The translations under genes and the position numbers were made by a program. This document shows positions 19,068 through 28,147 of a DNA stretch of 64,000 nt, in pieces (within the stretch, counting starts at the first letter, position 1; the number at the start of each line of letters is the position of its first letter). The notes under the pieces were generated by a model. The model was not told the origin of the DNA and did not search any database. It saw only the letters and a program-made list of their open reading frames with translations. Source of the DNA: Planctomycetaceae bacterium (GTDB taxonomy: Bacteria; Planctomycetota; Planctomycetia; Planctomycetales; Planctomycetaceae); the NCBI GenBank assembly GCA_018699955.1, contig JABISG010000059.1, positions 21,232 through 85,231 on the forward strand, in the 5' to 3' direction.

Positions 19068-22000
19068 CTATTCTTGCGCGCGAACGGCTTCAATTCCACT
19101 CAATAGCGGTGGTTTTTCGTGAATCGAACGCAGCACAATGTTCAGGGTGTCATTAAGCTCAATGTCGGCAAACTCTTTCACGATCGCCCGGTTTCGCCCA
19201 CCGGCCGCTTTGGCGACGTCGAACCTCTCCAATACCGGTTGTCCCTGCAGCATTACCGTGAAGACGCGGTCGCCCGGCTTCACGTCGTCCGGCTCTGAAA
19301 AATGCAGGCGAATTGTGTATCGCTGCGGCGTTTTCGTTTTTCCCAGATTTAAGGTCACCGACCGAATTCCGATGCCACCCGATGCGGACACCCAGTGTGG
19401 GCCATCGCCTGCAACTAATGACGAATGTCGGCGGAACCAGCGCGGCTTGTCGACATCGACTTTCAGTTTGACTGTTGGCGAAGGTCCGCCGACATCGGGA
19501 TAGTCGAGCCAAAGCGTGCCGCTGTTGTCGCGGCGATCGCCAGGCGCGCCGAAATTCACGCCGATACGATCGACTTGTTCTGTGTTGTCGGCAACTGCGC
19601 CGTATGTCCAAAGTTCGGCTTCCGGCATGTGGATCATCGCCAACGATGTTTGGTTCTGATAGGCACAACTGCAAGTTCGCGTGTAGTCGGGTGCGTTCAA
19701 CACGCCGTCGGCGACAATGAGGTTGCTGGTACAACTCGACTTGAAACCGCCGAGGTTGCCCGTCCCGCTATCGCCGGCCAGATCGTAAAACCCGGCTGCT
19801 CCCGAACGAAAGGTCAGCAAATGTTCGCTGCCGACGGCCGTGTTGCAACCGTACATGCGGCTGTATTTCCAACCGGTCGATTTTCCTGTGAGCAACTCAA
19901 GCTGAAATCCGCCGCCACCATTCGTGATGATCTTGTCTCGCCACAACAGGCAGGGGCCTCCATATTTCAGGCTGCGATCTTTCCAGAGAACTTTTCCGTC
20001 GTTGCCCTGATAAGCCACGATGCCGGTTCCGACTTCATCTTTGGCGCGGTCGCGGTACGCACTGCCGGCTTGCACCAGAACACCGTGGGCGGCCGAGTAA
20101 TTGAGAAACGTGCCAAACACGTCTTCGGTGGTACTCCAGATTTCCTTGCCGGTTTGCGCATCGAACGCGTAGAGTTTTGCCTTGCGACCGGCATCGAGAC
20201 CACGTCGACGAAGCGAATCAAGTTTCTTGGGACTCATGCCATCGATACAAAACAGCTTGCCGTCGGCAACACATATGCAGTTGTGCCGAAAGTTGAACTC
20301 GGCGTCGCGGCTCCAAAGCATCTTGCCGGTGTGGCGGTCGAACACCACCAGCCGACGGCTCGCCGAGGAATACTGCGCCGATTTGAGCAGACCCGCCAGC
20401 GTCGGCGTGCGCGGTTTGGGTTTGGCAGGCTTGGTGCTGCCGGGTGGAATCTTCGAGCCGCCGTTCTTGATAAGCACGTAAGGATCGAGGCTGAAATCGC
20501 TGCTCCCGCTACTGCTGTTGTGTCCTTCCAACGCGATCACGTTCCGGCCCGGTTTGAGAAGTGACCGGAATTTTGCGACGTCAAACGTTTCGTATCCCGC
20601 TGCCTCGTGCGAGGTGATCTTCGAGGCCTTGGCAGCGCTTCCCCGACTCACGCCGACACGGGCAATCTCCGTCCCATTCAAGTAGGCGATAAAAGCATCG
20701 TCGTAGTTGACGGCCAACGCGAGCTTGATCGCATCGGCAGCCTGTTTGCCGTCAAACTCGTGACGTAAATAGACCCGTGCGTACTTGTCTGCCATGTCTT
20801 TCAGTACGGTGCGATCATCGCCGTCTCCGTAACCGAATCCGGCAGGGCCGGTCTTCCAACTGCCCGTCGGCTTGAAATTAACGGCAGTCCAATCTCCCCG
20901 CGGGTCGGAGCCGGCCAGATACTGCCACTGTTCGTTCTGCTTGATCAGGGAACTGTAACCCTTCAATGCAGGGGCCGGCTTGCTGCTGGCTGTTTTCCCT
21001 TCATCGACTCTCACCGGTGATGACGTTGCGATCAGCAGGTCGTCGTGTACGGCGAGGAAACCCCAGTAGGGATTGTCTCCTTTCGTGTTCAACGTGAAGC
21101 GGCGACTCGTCGCGCCGGTTGTGGCGTCCAGTGCGAGAAGCTCTTGACCGTGAACCACGTAGACGTGGTCTTCCGTCGAAACGTAGTTGCTGCCGATCTC
21201 TCCTGCGCCGGGTTGATGCCCCGTGTATTCGTAGAACTTGCCAAGCCCGGGCAGGTCGCGTTCCCACCAGACGCGGCCGGTGTAGACATCGACGCAGCGG
21301 AGCATGTTGGCTCCTTCGATGAACAGCCGCCCGCCGACAACTTGCGGCGTCGGTCCGTGACCGTGTCGCGGGAGCACCTTGTCGTTCGACGGCCCGCCAA
21401 ACCACAACACGCCCAGCGGCGCTTTCACCCGTTTGTCGGCCGAGACCACACTGTTCGAGGAGTCGCCGTATTGATGCGTCCAGACCCCCGCGTCGGGCAG
21501 AGAACCGACGCGTTTCAAAACGGTCCACTCGCCGTGTCGGGTCACTTCGGCCTTTTGCAGTCCGGCGTTTGCGATGTCTTTCACAAACGCGGCATGTTCT
21601 TTCTCGCTGATTCGCAAACAAGCAGTGCCGCCGTAAGGACGCAGCGGTTTAAACAGAGCCTTGACCGCATCTGTTCCTTTGACCGAGCCGTTCTCGCAGA
21701 CAATCAGACTTGCCATGTAAGGGGGAAAGCGGAAGTGGAGCGGGTCGCCCACATGTGCGGCAATCCGAATGCCGTACAGTCCGGGTGCATCCATTTTGCG
21801 ACGAAGTTGTTCAACCTTGTTGCGATCCGTATCGACGGCGATGACGTGCAAGTTGGTTTGCGCGACGAGTTCATCGATGAGCGGCGACGAACCGATGCCA
21901 AGCGAAATGGCGTAGCCGGCGTCGCTTCCACACAGTTTGCGAAGCGTGTTGACTACCTCGGCTGTCGGACTGCCCGCTGAGTCGTTGACCTGCGTAATCT

Positions 22001-23324
22001 CGGTATCGAAGACTTTCGGCTCAACATTTTCTGCACCGAAGCAGTAAATCATCGCGTCGCGAGTGACGACAAACAGACGGTCATCGGCGGCGAGCATGCT
22101 CCAGACTTCACCGTCAACCTTCGCCGACCAGAGGGGACTTTGCTTCTTCTTCGAGTCGATGTCGGTTTGATATTCGTAAGCTGCGATTTGCCCTTTGTCA
22201 TCGGCCGCATACAGACGGCGGCCCGCTGTTAGAAAGACTCGCGACGGGCTGGCAGGAGTGAAACTGCGTTTGCCGCGCGGCACGAGAGTCGTCTTCTTGA
22301 CGGGCTTCCCTTTACGATCCTTTGATGTCGTTTCGCGTACTTTGCCGCTTGCTGTTTGTGAGACGATCGGTCCGGAAGCGCCGGATGACCCGATCAGCCA
22401 GCCGTTCGATAGGACCTGCGCGTTCACCGTCGCCAATTGTTTGCCGCCATCGATGCTGACGTACGAGTTCCCGACGACATAACCGTCGGCGGTGGCCAGC
22501 GCGGTGAAACCGCCTCCCCCCTTGCTGCCGAAATTGAAATGTTCGAGCTTGCCGGTGGTGCGATTAAAAACCGCCGGTTGCGTGCGGCCACCCGGTACGA
22601 TGAGATGCTTGCCCGAGACGGCAAGGCTTCCTTGAGGGCTGACCGAGCCGAATGAATTAGCCCCGTGCGGATGGGTGATGAACATCGCCCCGGTCTCGCT
22701 GTTGCTCCAGATAGCCCGGCCGGTTTCTGCATCGACCGCGTGAATGAAGACGCCCATTGAAGGCCAGATACTGGCGGCGAAATAAGCGTTGCCGTCGGCC
22801 AGAACCACCCCGCCGCGGGCCGGCCAACTGGAGACGAGTCGCTTGTTGCCAATGATCGGCCGCACTGCCGGTCCACCGTTGAATTTCCAGATTTGTTCGC
22901 CTGTTTCTGCGGCGAGACAATACAGATGGCCGTCGTCGCTGCATGCATAAACGCGACCGTTTGCGGCAGCAGGAGCGAAACGGACCGGCCCATCGGTGTA
23001 GAACCGCCACAACTCTTCGCCACTGCGCGTGTCGTAGGCGGTCACGCTGTCGTTGACGTTCGAGCCGACAAACATCCGACGGCCCAGCACGATTGGTTCG
23101 TAAGAAACGTCGAATTGCAGTTTGGTTTGTGAAGCGGGCCATGCCGGTTGCGTCGCGGGGAGCTTGCGCGTCCACTGTAAATGCAGCGACTCGGGCAGGT
23201 CGTCGGGCGAGGCTGAACTGCGCGCCGCGTCATGGTGCCACATCGGCCAATCGTCGGCGGGGGCCGATGTGCATAATGTCGCTGAGAGCAACAAGACGAC
23301 AGACGTCGCGCGGATGGTACGCAT
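19068..23324 (-). CDS. Secreted multidomain PQQ-type beta-propeller protein with methyltransferase-like and malectin-like domains
   Basis: A 1418-residue exported protein with a signal peptide (residues 1-23, ending SAPADDWP). PQQ/BamB-like blades recur at ~25-450 and again at ~640-780 and ~970-1200, with strands such as VTAYDTRSGEELWRFYTDG and CVDVYTGRVWWERDLPG. Residues ~455-615 interrupt the blades with a Rossmann-like, methyltransferase-like segment (SLGIGSSPLIDELV, HVIAVDTDRNKVEQLRRKM, VLKRVG). Residues ~790-955 form a jelly-roll-like insert (WKTGPAGFGYGDGD, RNVIALEGHN), and ~1230-1415 is malectin-like (RYTIRLHFSEPDD). AGGAG lies eight bases before the ATG. It is probably periplasmic or surface-located and binds carbohydrate or cofactor; no enzyme activity can be asserted. 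Confidence 0.88.
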   Translation of the reverse strand: MRTIRATSVVLLLSATLCTSAPADDWPMWHHDAARSSASPDDLPESLHLQWTRKLPATQPAWPASQTKLQFDVSYEPIVLGRRMFVGSNVNDSVTAYDTRSGEELWRFYTDGPVRFAPAAANGRVYACSDDGHLYCLAAETGEQIWKFNGGPAVRPIIGNKRLVSSWPARGGVVLADGNAYFAASIWPSMGVFIHAVDAETGRAIWSNSETGAMFITHPHGANSFGSVSPQGSLAVSGKHLIVPGGRTQPAVFNRTTGKLEHFNFGSKGGGGFTALATADGYVVGNSYVSIDGGKQLATVNAQVLSNGWLIGSSGASGPIVSQTASGKVRETTSKDRKGKPVKKTTLVPRGKRSFTPASPSRVFLTAGRRLYAADDKGQIAAYEYQTDIDSKKKQSPLWSAKVDGEVWSMLAADDRLFVVTRDAMIYCFGAENVEPKVFDTEITQVNDSAGSPTAEVVNTLRKLCGSDAGYAISLGIGSSPLIDELVAQTNLHVIAVDTDRNKVEQLRRKMDAPGLYGIRIAAHVGDPLHFRFPPYMASLIVCENGSVKGTDAVKALFKPLRPYGGTACLRISEKEHAAFVKDIANAGLQKAEVTRHGEWTVLKRVGSLPDAGVWTHQYGDSSNSVVSADKRVKAPLGVLWFGGPSNDKVLPRHGHGPTPQVVGGRLFIEGANMLRCVDVYTGRVWWERDLPGLGKFYEYTGHQPGAGEIGSNYVSTEDHVYVVHGQELLALDATTGATSRRFTLNTKGDNPYWGFLAVHDDLLIATSSPVRVDEGKTASSKPAPALKGYSSLIKQNEQWQYLAGSDPRGDWTAVNFKPTGSWKTGPAGFGYGDGDDRTVLKDMADKYARVYLRHEFDGKQAADAIKLALAVNYDDAFIAYLNGTEIARVGVSRGSAAKASKITSHEAAGYETFDVAKFRSLLKPGRNVIALEGHNSSSGSSDFSLDPYVLIKNGGSKIPPGSTKPAKPKPRTPTLAGLLKSAQYSSASRRLVVFDRHTGKMLWSRDAEFNFRHNCICVADGKLFCIDGMSPKKLDSLRRRGLDAGRKAKLYAFDAQTGKEIWSTTEDVFGTFLNYSAAHGVLVQAGSAYRDRAKDEVGTGIVAYQGNDGKVLWKDRSLKYGGPCLLWRDKIITNGGGGFQLELLTGKSTGWKYSRMYGCNTAVGSEHLLTFRSGAAGFYDLAGDSGTGNLGGFKSSCTSNLIVADGVLNAPDYTRTCSCAYQNQTSLAMIHMPEAELWTYGAVADNTEQVDRIGVNFGAPGDRRDNSGTLWLDYPDVGGPSPTVKLKVDVDKPRWFRRHSSLVAGDGPHWVSASGGIGIRSVTLNLGKTKTPQRYTIRLHFSEPDDVKPGDRVFTVMLQGQPVLERFDVAKAAGGRNRAIVKEFADIELNDTLNIVLRSIHEKPPLLSGIEAVRAQE

Positions 23325-23401
23325 GGAACAATCTCCTCACGGTCGATCCCGCCGAGCGCAGTCGGTGGGTTTTGTCGGTTTGATTACCGTTTGTTGGCGG
23401 G

Positions 23402-24073
23402 TCAGGCAGGTTGGGGGGCGACGATCTGGCCGCCATCGATGTTTGTCACGCTTTCAGCGTATTCGACGGCGCGATCATCGTGCGTCACCAGCAGCACGGC
23501 GCCGCCGCCGGCAGTAAACTCTTTCAAGTGGCCGAGCACGGCGGCCGCATTTTCGTGATCGAGGTTTCCGGTCGGCTCGTCGGCCAGCAAAACCTTCGGC
23601 TCGTTCAGCAGTGCCCGAGCTAACGCCGTTCGTTGTCGTTCGCCCGTACTCAATTGCGCGGGAACATGATGCAGGCGATCCTGCATACCGAAATGGGCGA
23701 TGAGTTCTTCAGCCCGTGCCTGTGCATCGGTTCGGCCGCTGGCGATTGCCGGTGCCAGCACGTTATCCAATACGCCCAGGTACGGAATCAGATGGAACTG
23801 CTGAAACACGAACCCAATGTTACTCGCCCGAAACTGTGCGCGCTCATTCGGCGGCAATGAATACGGATTCGTTCCATCGACGAGAACCGTTCCGGAATCG
23901 GGTGCGAGCAAGCCGCCGGCGATCAGCAGCAAAGTCGTCTTGCCGCAACCGCTCGGTCCTTGCACCGCCTGAAATTGTCCCGCATCAATGGTGAGCGTCA
24001 AATCGTTCAGCGCGCAGACGTCACTCTTCGCCGTATGGTAGGTCTTCGAGACGTTTTGCAATTCAAGCAGCAT
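23402..24073 (-). CDS. ABC transporter ATP-binding protein, LolD/MacB type
   Basis: A 223-residue ATPase with Walker A GPSGCGKTT (residues 39-47), Q-loop region NIGFVFQQFHLIPYL, signature LSTGERQRTALARAL and Walker B VLLADEPTGNLD. The PTGNLD ending and short length are typical of the LolD/MacB/FtsE class, which drives mechanotransmission systems acting in the periplasm and not substrate import. The partner permease follows upstream at 24163-25482, with an 89-base gap containing a hairpin. It is therefore unlikely to be the missing ATPase of the ModA/ModB-like system. Confidence 0.95.
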   Translation of the reverse strand: MLLELQNVSKTYHTAKSDVCALNDLTLTIDAGQFQAVQGPSGCGKTTLLLIAGGLLAPDSGTVLVDGTNPYSLPPNERAQFRASNIGFVFQQFHLIPYLGVLDNVLAPAIASGRTDAQARAEELIAHFGMQDRLHHVPAQLSTGERQRTALARALLNEPKVLLADEPTGNLDHENAAAVLGHLKEFTAGGGAVLLVTHDDRAVEYAESVTNIDGGQIVAPQPA

Positions 24074-24125
24074 GGGGCGTTGTCAGTTGTTGGTGGTTCT
24101 TGCGACTGTGCCGCAATTGGTGACA

Positions 24126-24151
24126 CGCCCCGCAAGCGGGGCGGCTAAATC
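24126..24151. repeat. Perfect intergenic hairpin with GCTAAATC flank
   Basis: CGCCCCGC-AA-GCGGGGCG (24126-24143) is a perfect eight-base stem, followed by GCTAAATC (24144-24151), part of the terminal sequence seen at 15348-15356. It sits between the two ABC genes. Confidence 0.6.
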
Positions 24152-24162
24152 AGTAGCGCGAG

Positions 24163-25482
24163 TTAATCGGCCTGCAAAATCATGGCCGGGTCCTGCCTTG
24201 ATGCTAGCACGGCAGGTATCCAACTCGCCAGTGCGGCAATCGCCGGTGCAATCAACAGCGTTGCCAGCAGCAGTTCCGGCGCGAACAATTGCGACCAGGC
24301 ATCGGTCGCCTCGGGCAATGTCCCCATCGCCATGCCGAAACCAAATCCGGCCGCGTAACCGACAACTGCTCCGATCAAACCAATCAAAATCGCCTTGCCC
24401 AGAAAGATCAACAGGATTTGCACACTCCGCAGGCCAATCGCCCGCAGGATGCCGATTTCTGAGGATCGTTGCCGTACATTTCCGAATGCGAGCAGCCCAA
24501 TCCACGTCCCGCAACCGAGGACAACCAACGGAACCAGCACGCCGGCAAATGATTGATGCTGTTCGAGGTTCTTGACGGCGACCTGCTTGGCCTGATTACG
24601 AGCTTCGGCACGCGCCAGCGCAGGCGGTCCACTTTCGATGACCTGTGTACCAGGCAGGATGCGTTCCAGATCATTGCGGATCTCTGCGACGCGATCTGCC
24701 GTCGCGCAGTTGCACTCGAGCGCCAAAATACCGTTCACCAGATTCTTCGAGTCGAACAGCTCCTGCGATTCGGTGAGATTGATCCAGATCGTGCTGTCGT
24801 CGCGGTTGCCCAATTCCGGTTTGACTTTGGTGATTTTGAATTCCCGGCCCAGGAAATTGACGGTCTCCAAAGTTTTGGGTTTCGCTTTTTTGGCTTCGCC
24901 TTTCTGGGCGTTCTTCTTACCGGATTTCTTCTTGCTCGGCTTACTGGGTTTGAGCTGGAGTTTCTTGCCAATTTGAAATCCAACCACCATCGTTCCGGCG
25001 GGGACATGGTCTTCCAGCGGCTTTTTCAAATCGCGATGCACCAGCGGAACTTCGCCCCGCGTGCCGATGACGTACATTGACGTTTCCGACTCAGCCGGCG
25101 GCAACTCAATCTTGTCGATCTCCGCCATTCGCACTTTGCGAACCACCATCGGCAGGAGATGGTTGATGGTCACAATTTTCGAGTTGGCCAACCGTTCGAC
25201 ATACTCGTACGGCATTGACTTTGTCAGTGTTCCCTCGGTGTGCAGTTCGTTGACGTCTTGATCTTCCGGCAGGATGAGGATGTTAAATCCCAGCCCCTTG
25301 GTGATTTTCCGCATCGAGTCTTCCAGCGCTTTGCCGGCCTGCTCGGTCTGGATCTCATCGGCCCGCAGCAGTGTTCTTGCTCCAACGAAGCAGCCCACCG
25401 CAACCGCAACCGACACGAGGCCCATTGCAAAATTTAATTTGCGATGCAAAATCTCTCGCAGAACCAGCCGCCAGACATTCAT
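24163..25482 (-). CDS. ABC transporter permease, FtsX/MacB type
   Basis: A 439-residue inner-membrane protein with one N-terminal helix (~18-36), a large periplasmic domain (~40-300, MacB_PCD-like) and three C-terminal helices carrying the FtsX pattern (LVPLVVLGCGTWIGLLAFGN; RSSEIGILRAIGLRSVQILL). A lysine-rich stretch (PSKPSKKKSGKKNAQ) interrupts the periplasmic domain. It should work with the LolD-type ATPase. The ATG at 25482 is preferred because GGGAG lies seven bases upstream; the in-frame TTG at 25503 lacks a clear site. Such systems move lipoproteins, peptides or act as mechanical signal relays; which one is unknown here. Confidence 0.92.
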   Translation of the reverse strand: MNVWRLVLREILHRKLNFAMGLVSVAVAVGCFVGARTLLRADEIQTEQAGKALEDSMRKITKGLGFNILILPEDQDVNELHTEGTLTKSMPYEYVERLANSKIVTINHLLPMVVRKVRMAEIDKIELPPAESETSMYVIGTRGEVPLVHRDLKKPLEDHVPAGTMVVGFQIGKKLQLKPSKPSKKKSGKKNAQKGEAKKAKPKTLETVNFLGREFKITKVKPELGNRDDSTIWINLTESQELFDSKNLVNGILALECNCATADRVAEIRNDLERILPGTQVIESGPPALARAEARNQAKQVAVKNLEQHQSFAGVLVPLVVLGCGTWIGLLAFGNVRQRSSEIGILRAIGLRSVQILLIFLGKAILIGLIGAVVGYAAGFGFGMAMGTLPEATDAWSQLFAPELLLATLLIAPAIAALASWIPAVLASRQDPAMILQAD

Positions 25483-25565
25483 CCAGAAACTCCCGTTCGC
25501 CAATGAAAACTTCTCATCCGCCGTTTTGTGTCGCCGTTATGCAAGAGCTGCGTCAGAGAAGCGGA

Positions 25566-26801
25566 TCATGTTTCTTTTCGCCTGAGAAGAAAGAAACTGG
25601 CACAAATGACGCCAATGATCCCGATGCCAAGAACAATCGCGACCGAGACGCCCATGCCTAAAATGCCGACTGATGGAACGGACGAACTCGCTGCCGCCGG
25701 TTCGCTGTGGCCGCCATCATGTGCACCATGTGCTTCGGCCGAAGCCGCCACTGTGTCGTGATCACCCTTCATCTCGGGATCGCCGGACGATTCCTCGTCG
25801 CGCGTGAGCGATGCGAAGGCACCCAGCCCGGCAAGCGGCGGCAGTTCTTTGTCGATTTCGACAGCCGGCTCAACAAGCGAATCCCAATCGACCGACGTCA
25901 GCATATCGACACCGTGTTCGTTCTGGGCTTTGACTTCGCAGGTGCATGGGCCGATGAGAAATGTGCAGGCTTCCAACAGCGTCCCCTCGACAATGCCGTT
26001 GCCGACCAACGCGTACAGCGAACGGCAACGACCGAACAATGGAAACGTGATGGGTTGACCATCGAATTCCGCATCCAACAAGTCTGGTTCGCTGTGAAGC
26101 AGCATCTGAATGAAGGTCGCTTCCTTCGGATCGTCGCGTGACAGTCGAACCGTTGAGAATTTGATTTTCAATTCCGTTGGGTCGATCGTCACCAGTCCGT
26201 CGGCCACGTCTTTCGCATCCACTTCCGGTAGCTTCAGCGTCTGTTCGGCCTTTCGCAGATTCTTTTCGAGGATCTGGAACTTTTCGTCATCCTGTTTCTT
26301 GTCGCCGCCTTCAATGAAAACCCAGACGGCCGTTTCGCCCTTCAGAATTCGGCGGGCCGCTTCGCGACGTGCGGGCGAATCGAGCAGACTTTCCACGGCG
26401 TCTTTCGTCGGCAGACCCGACCAGATGCGGCCGTGCGCCAACGAATTCGGGGGATAGTACAAGGCCATTCGCGGCAACTCGTCGGTCTCTTCGGCCTTCC
26501 ACAATTCGATCAGTTCGGCATCTTCCTGCGGGTCAAGCTTCTCAACGTCAAACGCGTGAACCTGCACGTTGGCCGACTGCTTACCGGCTTTGCCGTCCAC
26601 ACTCAAGCTATCGACGACCGCTTGCTGCTCGTCGGTCAGTTGCCCGTCGTAGAAGACGACAACCTGATAAGTGTCGGACTTCCACTTCTCCAACGCGTAA
26701 CGAAAAACCGGCACCGAACACGCGCAAGCCACGCCGCCCGAAATTGCCAGCACGACAGCAACAAGACTCCGAAATACCGAATGATTCACATGCCCGCGCA
26801 T
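25566..26801 (-). CDS. Membrane-anchored extracytoplasmic protein of unknown function
   Basis: A 411-residue protein with a signal peptide (residues 1-~26, SLVAVVLAISGGVACAC) and a C-terminal membrane helix (~380-403) ending in LLRRKET, so the bulk lies outside the membrane. The mature start CSVPVFRYALEKW is striking. A His/Ala/Gly/Ser-rich linker (SAEAHGAHDGGHSEPAAASS) precedes the last helix, and internal cysteines occur in ACTFLIGPCTCEV. I cannot name a family. It stands 83 bases upstream of the FtsX/LolD genes on the same strand, so it is probably a third component of that system. The ATG at 26801 is chosen for the GGAG 9 bases upstream and the signal peptide. Confidence 0.8.
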   Translation of the reverse strand: MRGHVNHSVFRSLVAVVLAISGGVACACSVPVFRYALEKWKSDTYQVVVFYDGQLTDEQQAVVDSLSVDGKAGKQSANVQVHAFDVEKLDPQEDAELIELWKAEETDELPRMALYYPPNSLAHGRIWSGLPTKDAVESLLDSPARREAARRILKGETAVWVFIEGGDKKQDDEKFQILEKNLRKAEQTLKLPEVDAKDVADGLVTIDPTELKIKFSTVRLSRDDPKEATFIQMLLHSEPDLLDAEFDGQPITFPLFGRCRSLYALVGNGIVEGTLLEACTFLIGPCTCEVKAQNEHGVDMLTSVDWDSLVEPAVEIDKELPPLAGLGAFASLTRDEESSGDPEMKGDHDTVAASAEAHGAHDGGHSEPAAASSSVPSVGILGMGVSVAIVLGIGIIGVICASFFLLRRKET

Positions 26802-27256
26802 TGGTGTCTCTCCTGCAGTTTCCGTCGATCCTAAAGAATGGGGACATATCAGCCGCGCCCAATGTACAGAGTACGCTAGCCGGGGCGACGATTCAATGAT
26901 GCCATCCCCGCTCATGGTGGTGAAAAGTCATTCATCCGGGAAATGCTCGCATCACGGGCGGCGGTGTCCCAAGGCAAGCCGAATGTGGGGCAGTTCACAT
27001 TCGCGAACAAATAATGCACGAAAGTCTTCGATTTCCCCAAACAGACCCTTGTTTGCGTTGACATTGCATTCGCACCAGTTTACCTATGCTGTCTGTTTAT
27101 CTCCGGAATTTGCGCAGGAATGCAGTATTTCGTCAGCTCTGTAAGTGGGACTTGGGGCTGAAGTTTTCGGGCAGGGACTCTGCCGCTGGAGTGTTTACAG
27201 GGAACGGTTCGGCAGGGAACCGCACACGGAAACTCATCTGTTACAGGAGAGTGACG
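26802..27256. other. Divergent intergenic region upstream of the thioredoxin gene
   Basis: This 455-base gap between divergent genes has no convincing coding content. It contains TTGACA at 27058-27063 with TATGCT at 27084-27089, a possible sigma-70-type pair with spacing (20) that is too wide to trust. AGGAGA at 27245-27250 is the ribosome site of the next gene. Confidence 0.4.
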
Positions 27257-28096
27257 ATGCGTAAGTGCTGTCTGGCGTTATGTTTATTGCTGTCGGGAAT
27301 TCTTGCGGAAAGTGCCAATGCGGCCGAGAAGGTCACGAAGGGATGGCATAAGAATTATTCGAAGGCCTACTTCGAAGCGAAACGACTCGGCCTGCCGCTC
27401 GTGGTGCATTTCTACACCGACTGGTGCGGACCGTGCCAACAAATGGAAGCTTCGGTGCTGAATACGGCCGAAGTGACCGCAAAACTGGGCCGAACGGCGG
27501 TCGGCGTGAAGATTAACGGCGACCACCACGAGCAGCTGCTTAACAAGTTTCGCATCGAGGCGTATCCCAGCGACGTCTATGTCGATCCCAATGGCAAGAT
27601 TCTTTTCCGCCGCAGCGGCTTTGCAAACGCGCGAAGTTACGCGTCGCAGTTGATCAAGGCCAACAAGCAAGTCGATGTCCGCTCGCTTGCCGCAGCCGGC
27701 GCAAAACCGACGGCACCGGTTGCCGGGCCGATACTCAACGGCTACAGCCCGGTTGCCATCACTAAAGACCACAAGTGGCAAAAAGGGAGCAGCAAGTTTG
27801 CGTGGAAACATGCCGGCAGTCTGTATCACCTGCAAAACGCCGCCGAACTGGCGCTGTTCAAGGCGAATCCCCAACGCTATCTCCCGGAACTTGCCGGCCA
27901 TGATCCATTGGAATTATCGACCGGCCACCGCGGCGTGCCGGGCGACATTCGCTTCGGCGCATTCTTCCGTGGCAAACTTTACCTGCTTTCCAATGATGAG
28001 AACCGCAAGCAGTTCCTCAGCGAACCGCAGCGAATCGCCGAAGCGGCCGCCAAGCTGAAAATGACCGACGTCTCGCGGCCGACAGCGAAGATGTAG
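27257..28096 (+). CDS. Secreted thioredoxin-fold protein with C-terminal YHS-like domain
   Basis: A 279-residue protein. The signal peptide (MRKCCLALCLLLSGILAESANA) is followed by a thioredoxin domain with redox motif WCGPC (cysteines 57 and 60), a cis-proline region RIEAYPSDVYVDPNG and a typical ending. Residues ~155-245 resemble a YHS domain (LNGYSPVAI, KHAGSLYHLQNAAELALFKA, NPQRYLPELAG), a small fold often tied to metal handling. Together they suggest a periplasmic thiol reductase or oxidase with a metal-binding partner domain. The ATG at 27257 is supported by AGGAGA; an upstream in-frame start at 27086 would bury the signal peptide. Confidence 0.88.
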   Translation: MRKCCLALCLLLSGILAESANAAEKVTKGWHKNYSKAYFEAKRLGLPLVVHFYTDWCGPCQQMEASVLNTAEVTAKLGRTAVGVKINGDHHEQLLNKFRIEAYPSDVYVDPNGKILFRRSGFANARSYASQLIKANKQVDVRSLAAAGAKPTAPVAGPILNGYSPVAITKDHKWQKGSSKFAWKHAGSLYHLQNAAELALFKANPQRYLPELAGHDPLELSTGHRGVPGDIRFGAFFRGKLYLLSNDENRKQFLSEPQRIAEAAAKLKMTDVSRPTAKM

Positions 28097-28111
28097 AAAG
28101 AACCGCGTCAA

Positions 28112-28141
28112 CTGGTATCCAAGCTCCGGCTTGGGTACCAG
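28112..28141. terminator. Long hairpin between convergent genes, possible bidirectional terminator
   Basis: CTGGTATCCAAGC (28112-28124) pairs with GCTTGGGTACCAG (28129-28141) over a TCCG loop, 12 of 13 pairs. It lies between the thioredoxin stop (28096) and the sulfatase stop (28148). There is no T-run, so termination is uncertain; it may be another dispersed hairpin. Confidence 0.45.
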
Positions 28142-28147
28142 CTGGCT

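Noticed and set aside
23402..24073. ATPase considered as the missing ModC partner
   Set aside because: Sequence is LolD/MacB type with PTGNLD and pairs with the adjacent FtsX-type permease.
27058..27089. TTGACA...TATGCT as a sigma-70 promoter
   Set aside because: Spacing of 20 bases is too long and the -10 box is weak; not enough to claim a promoter.
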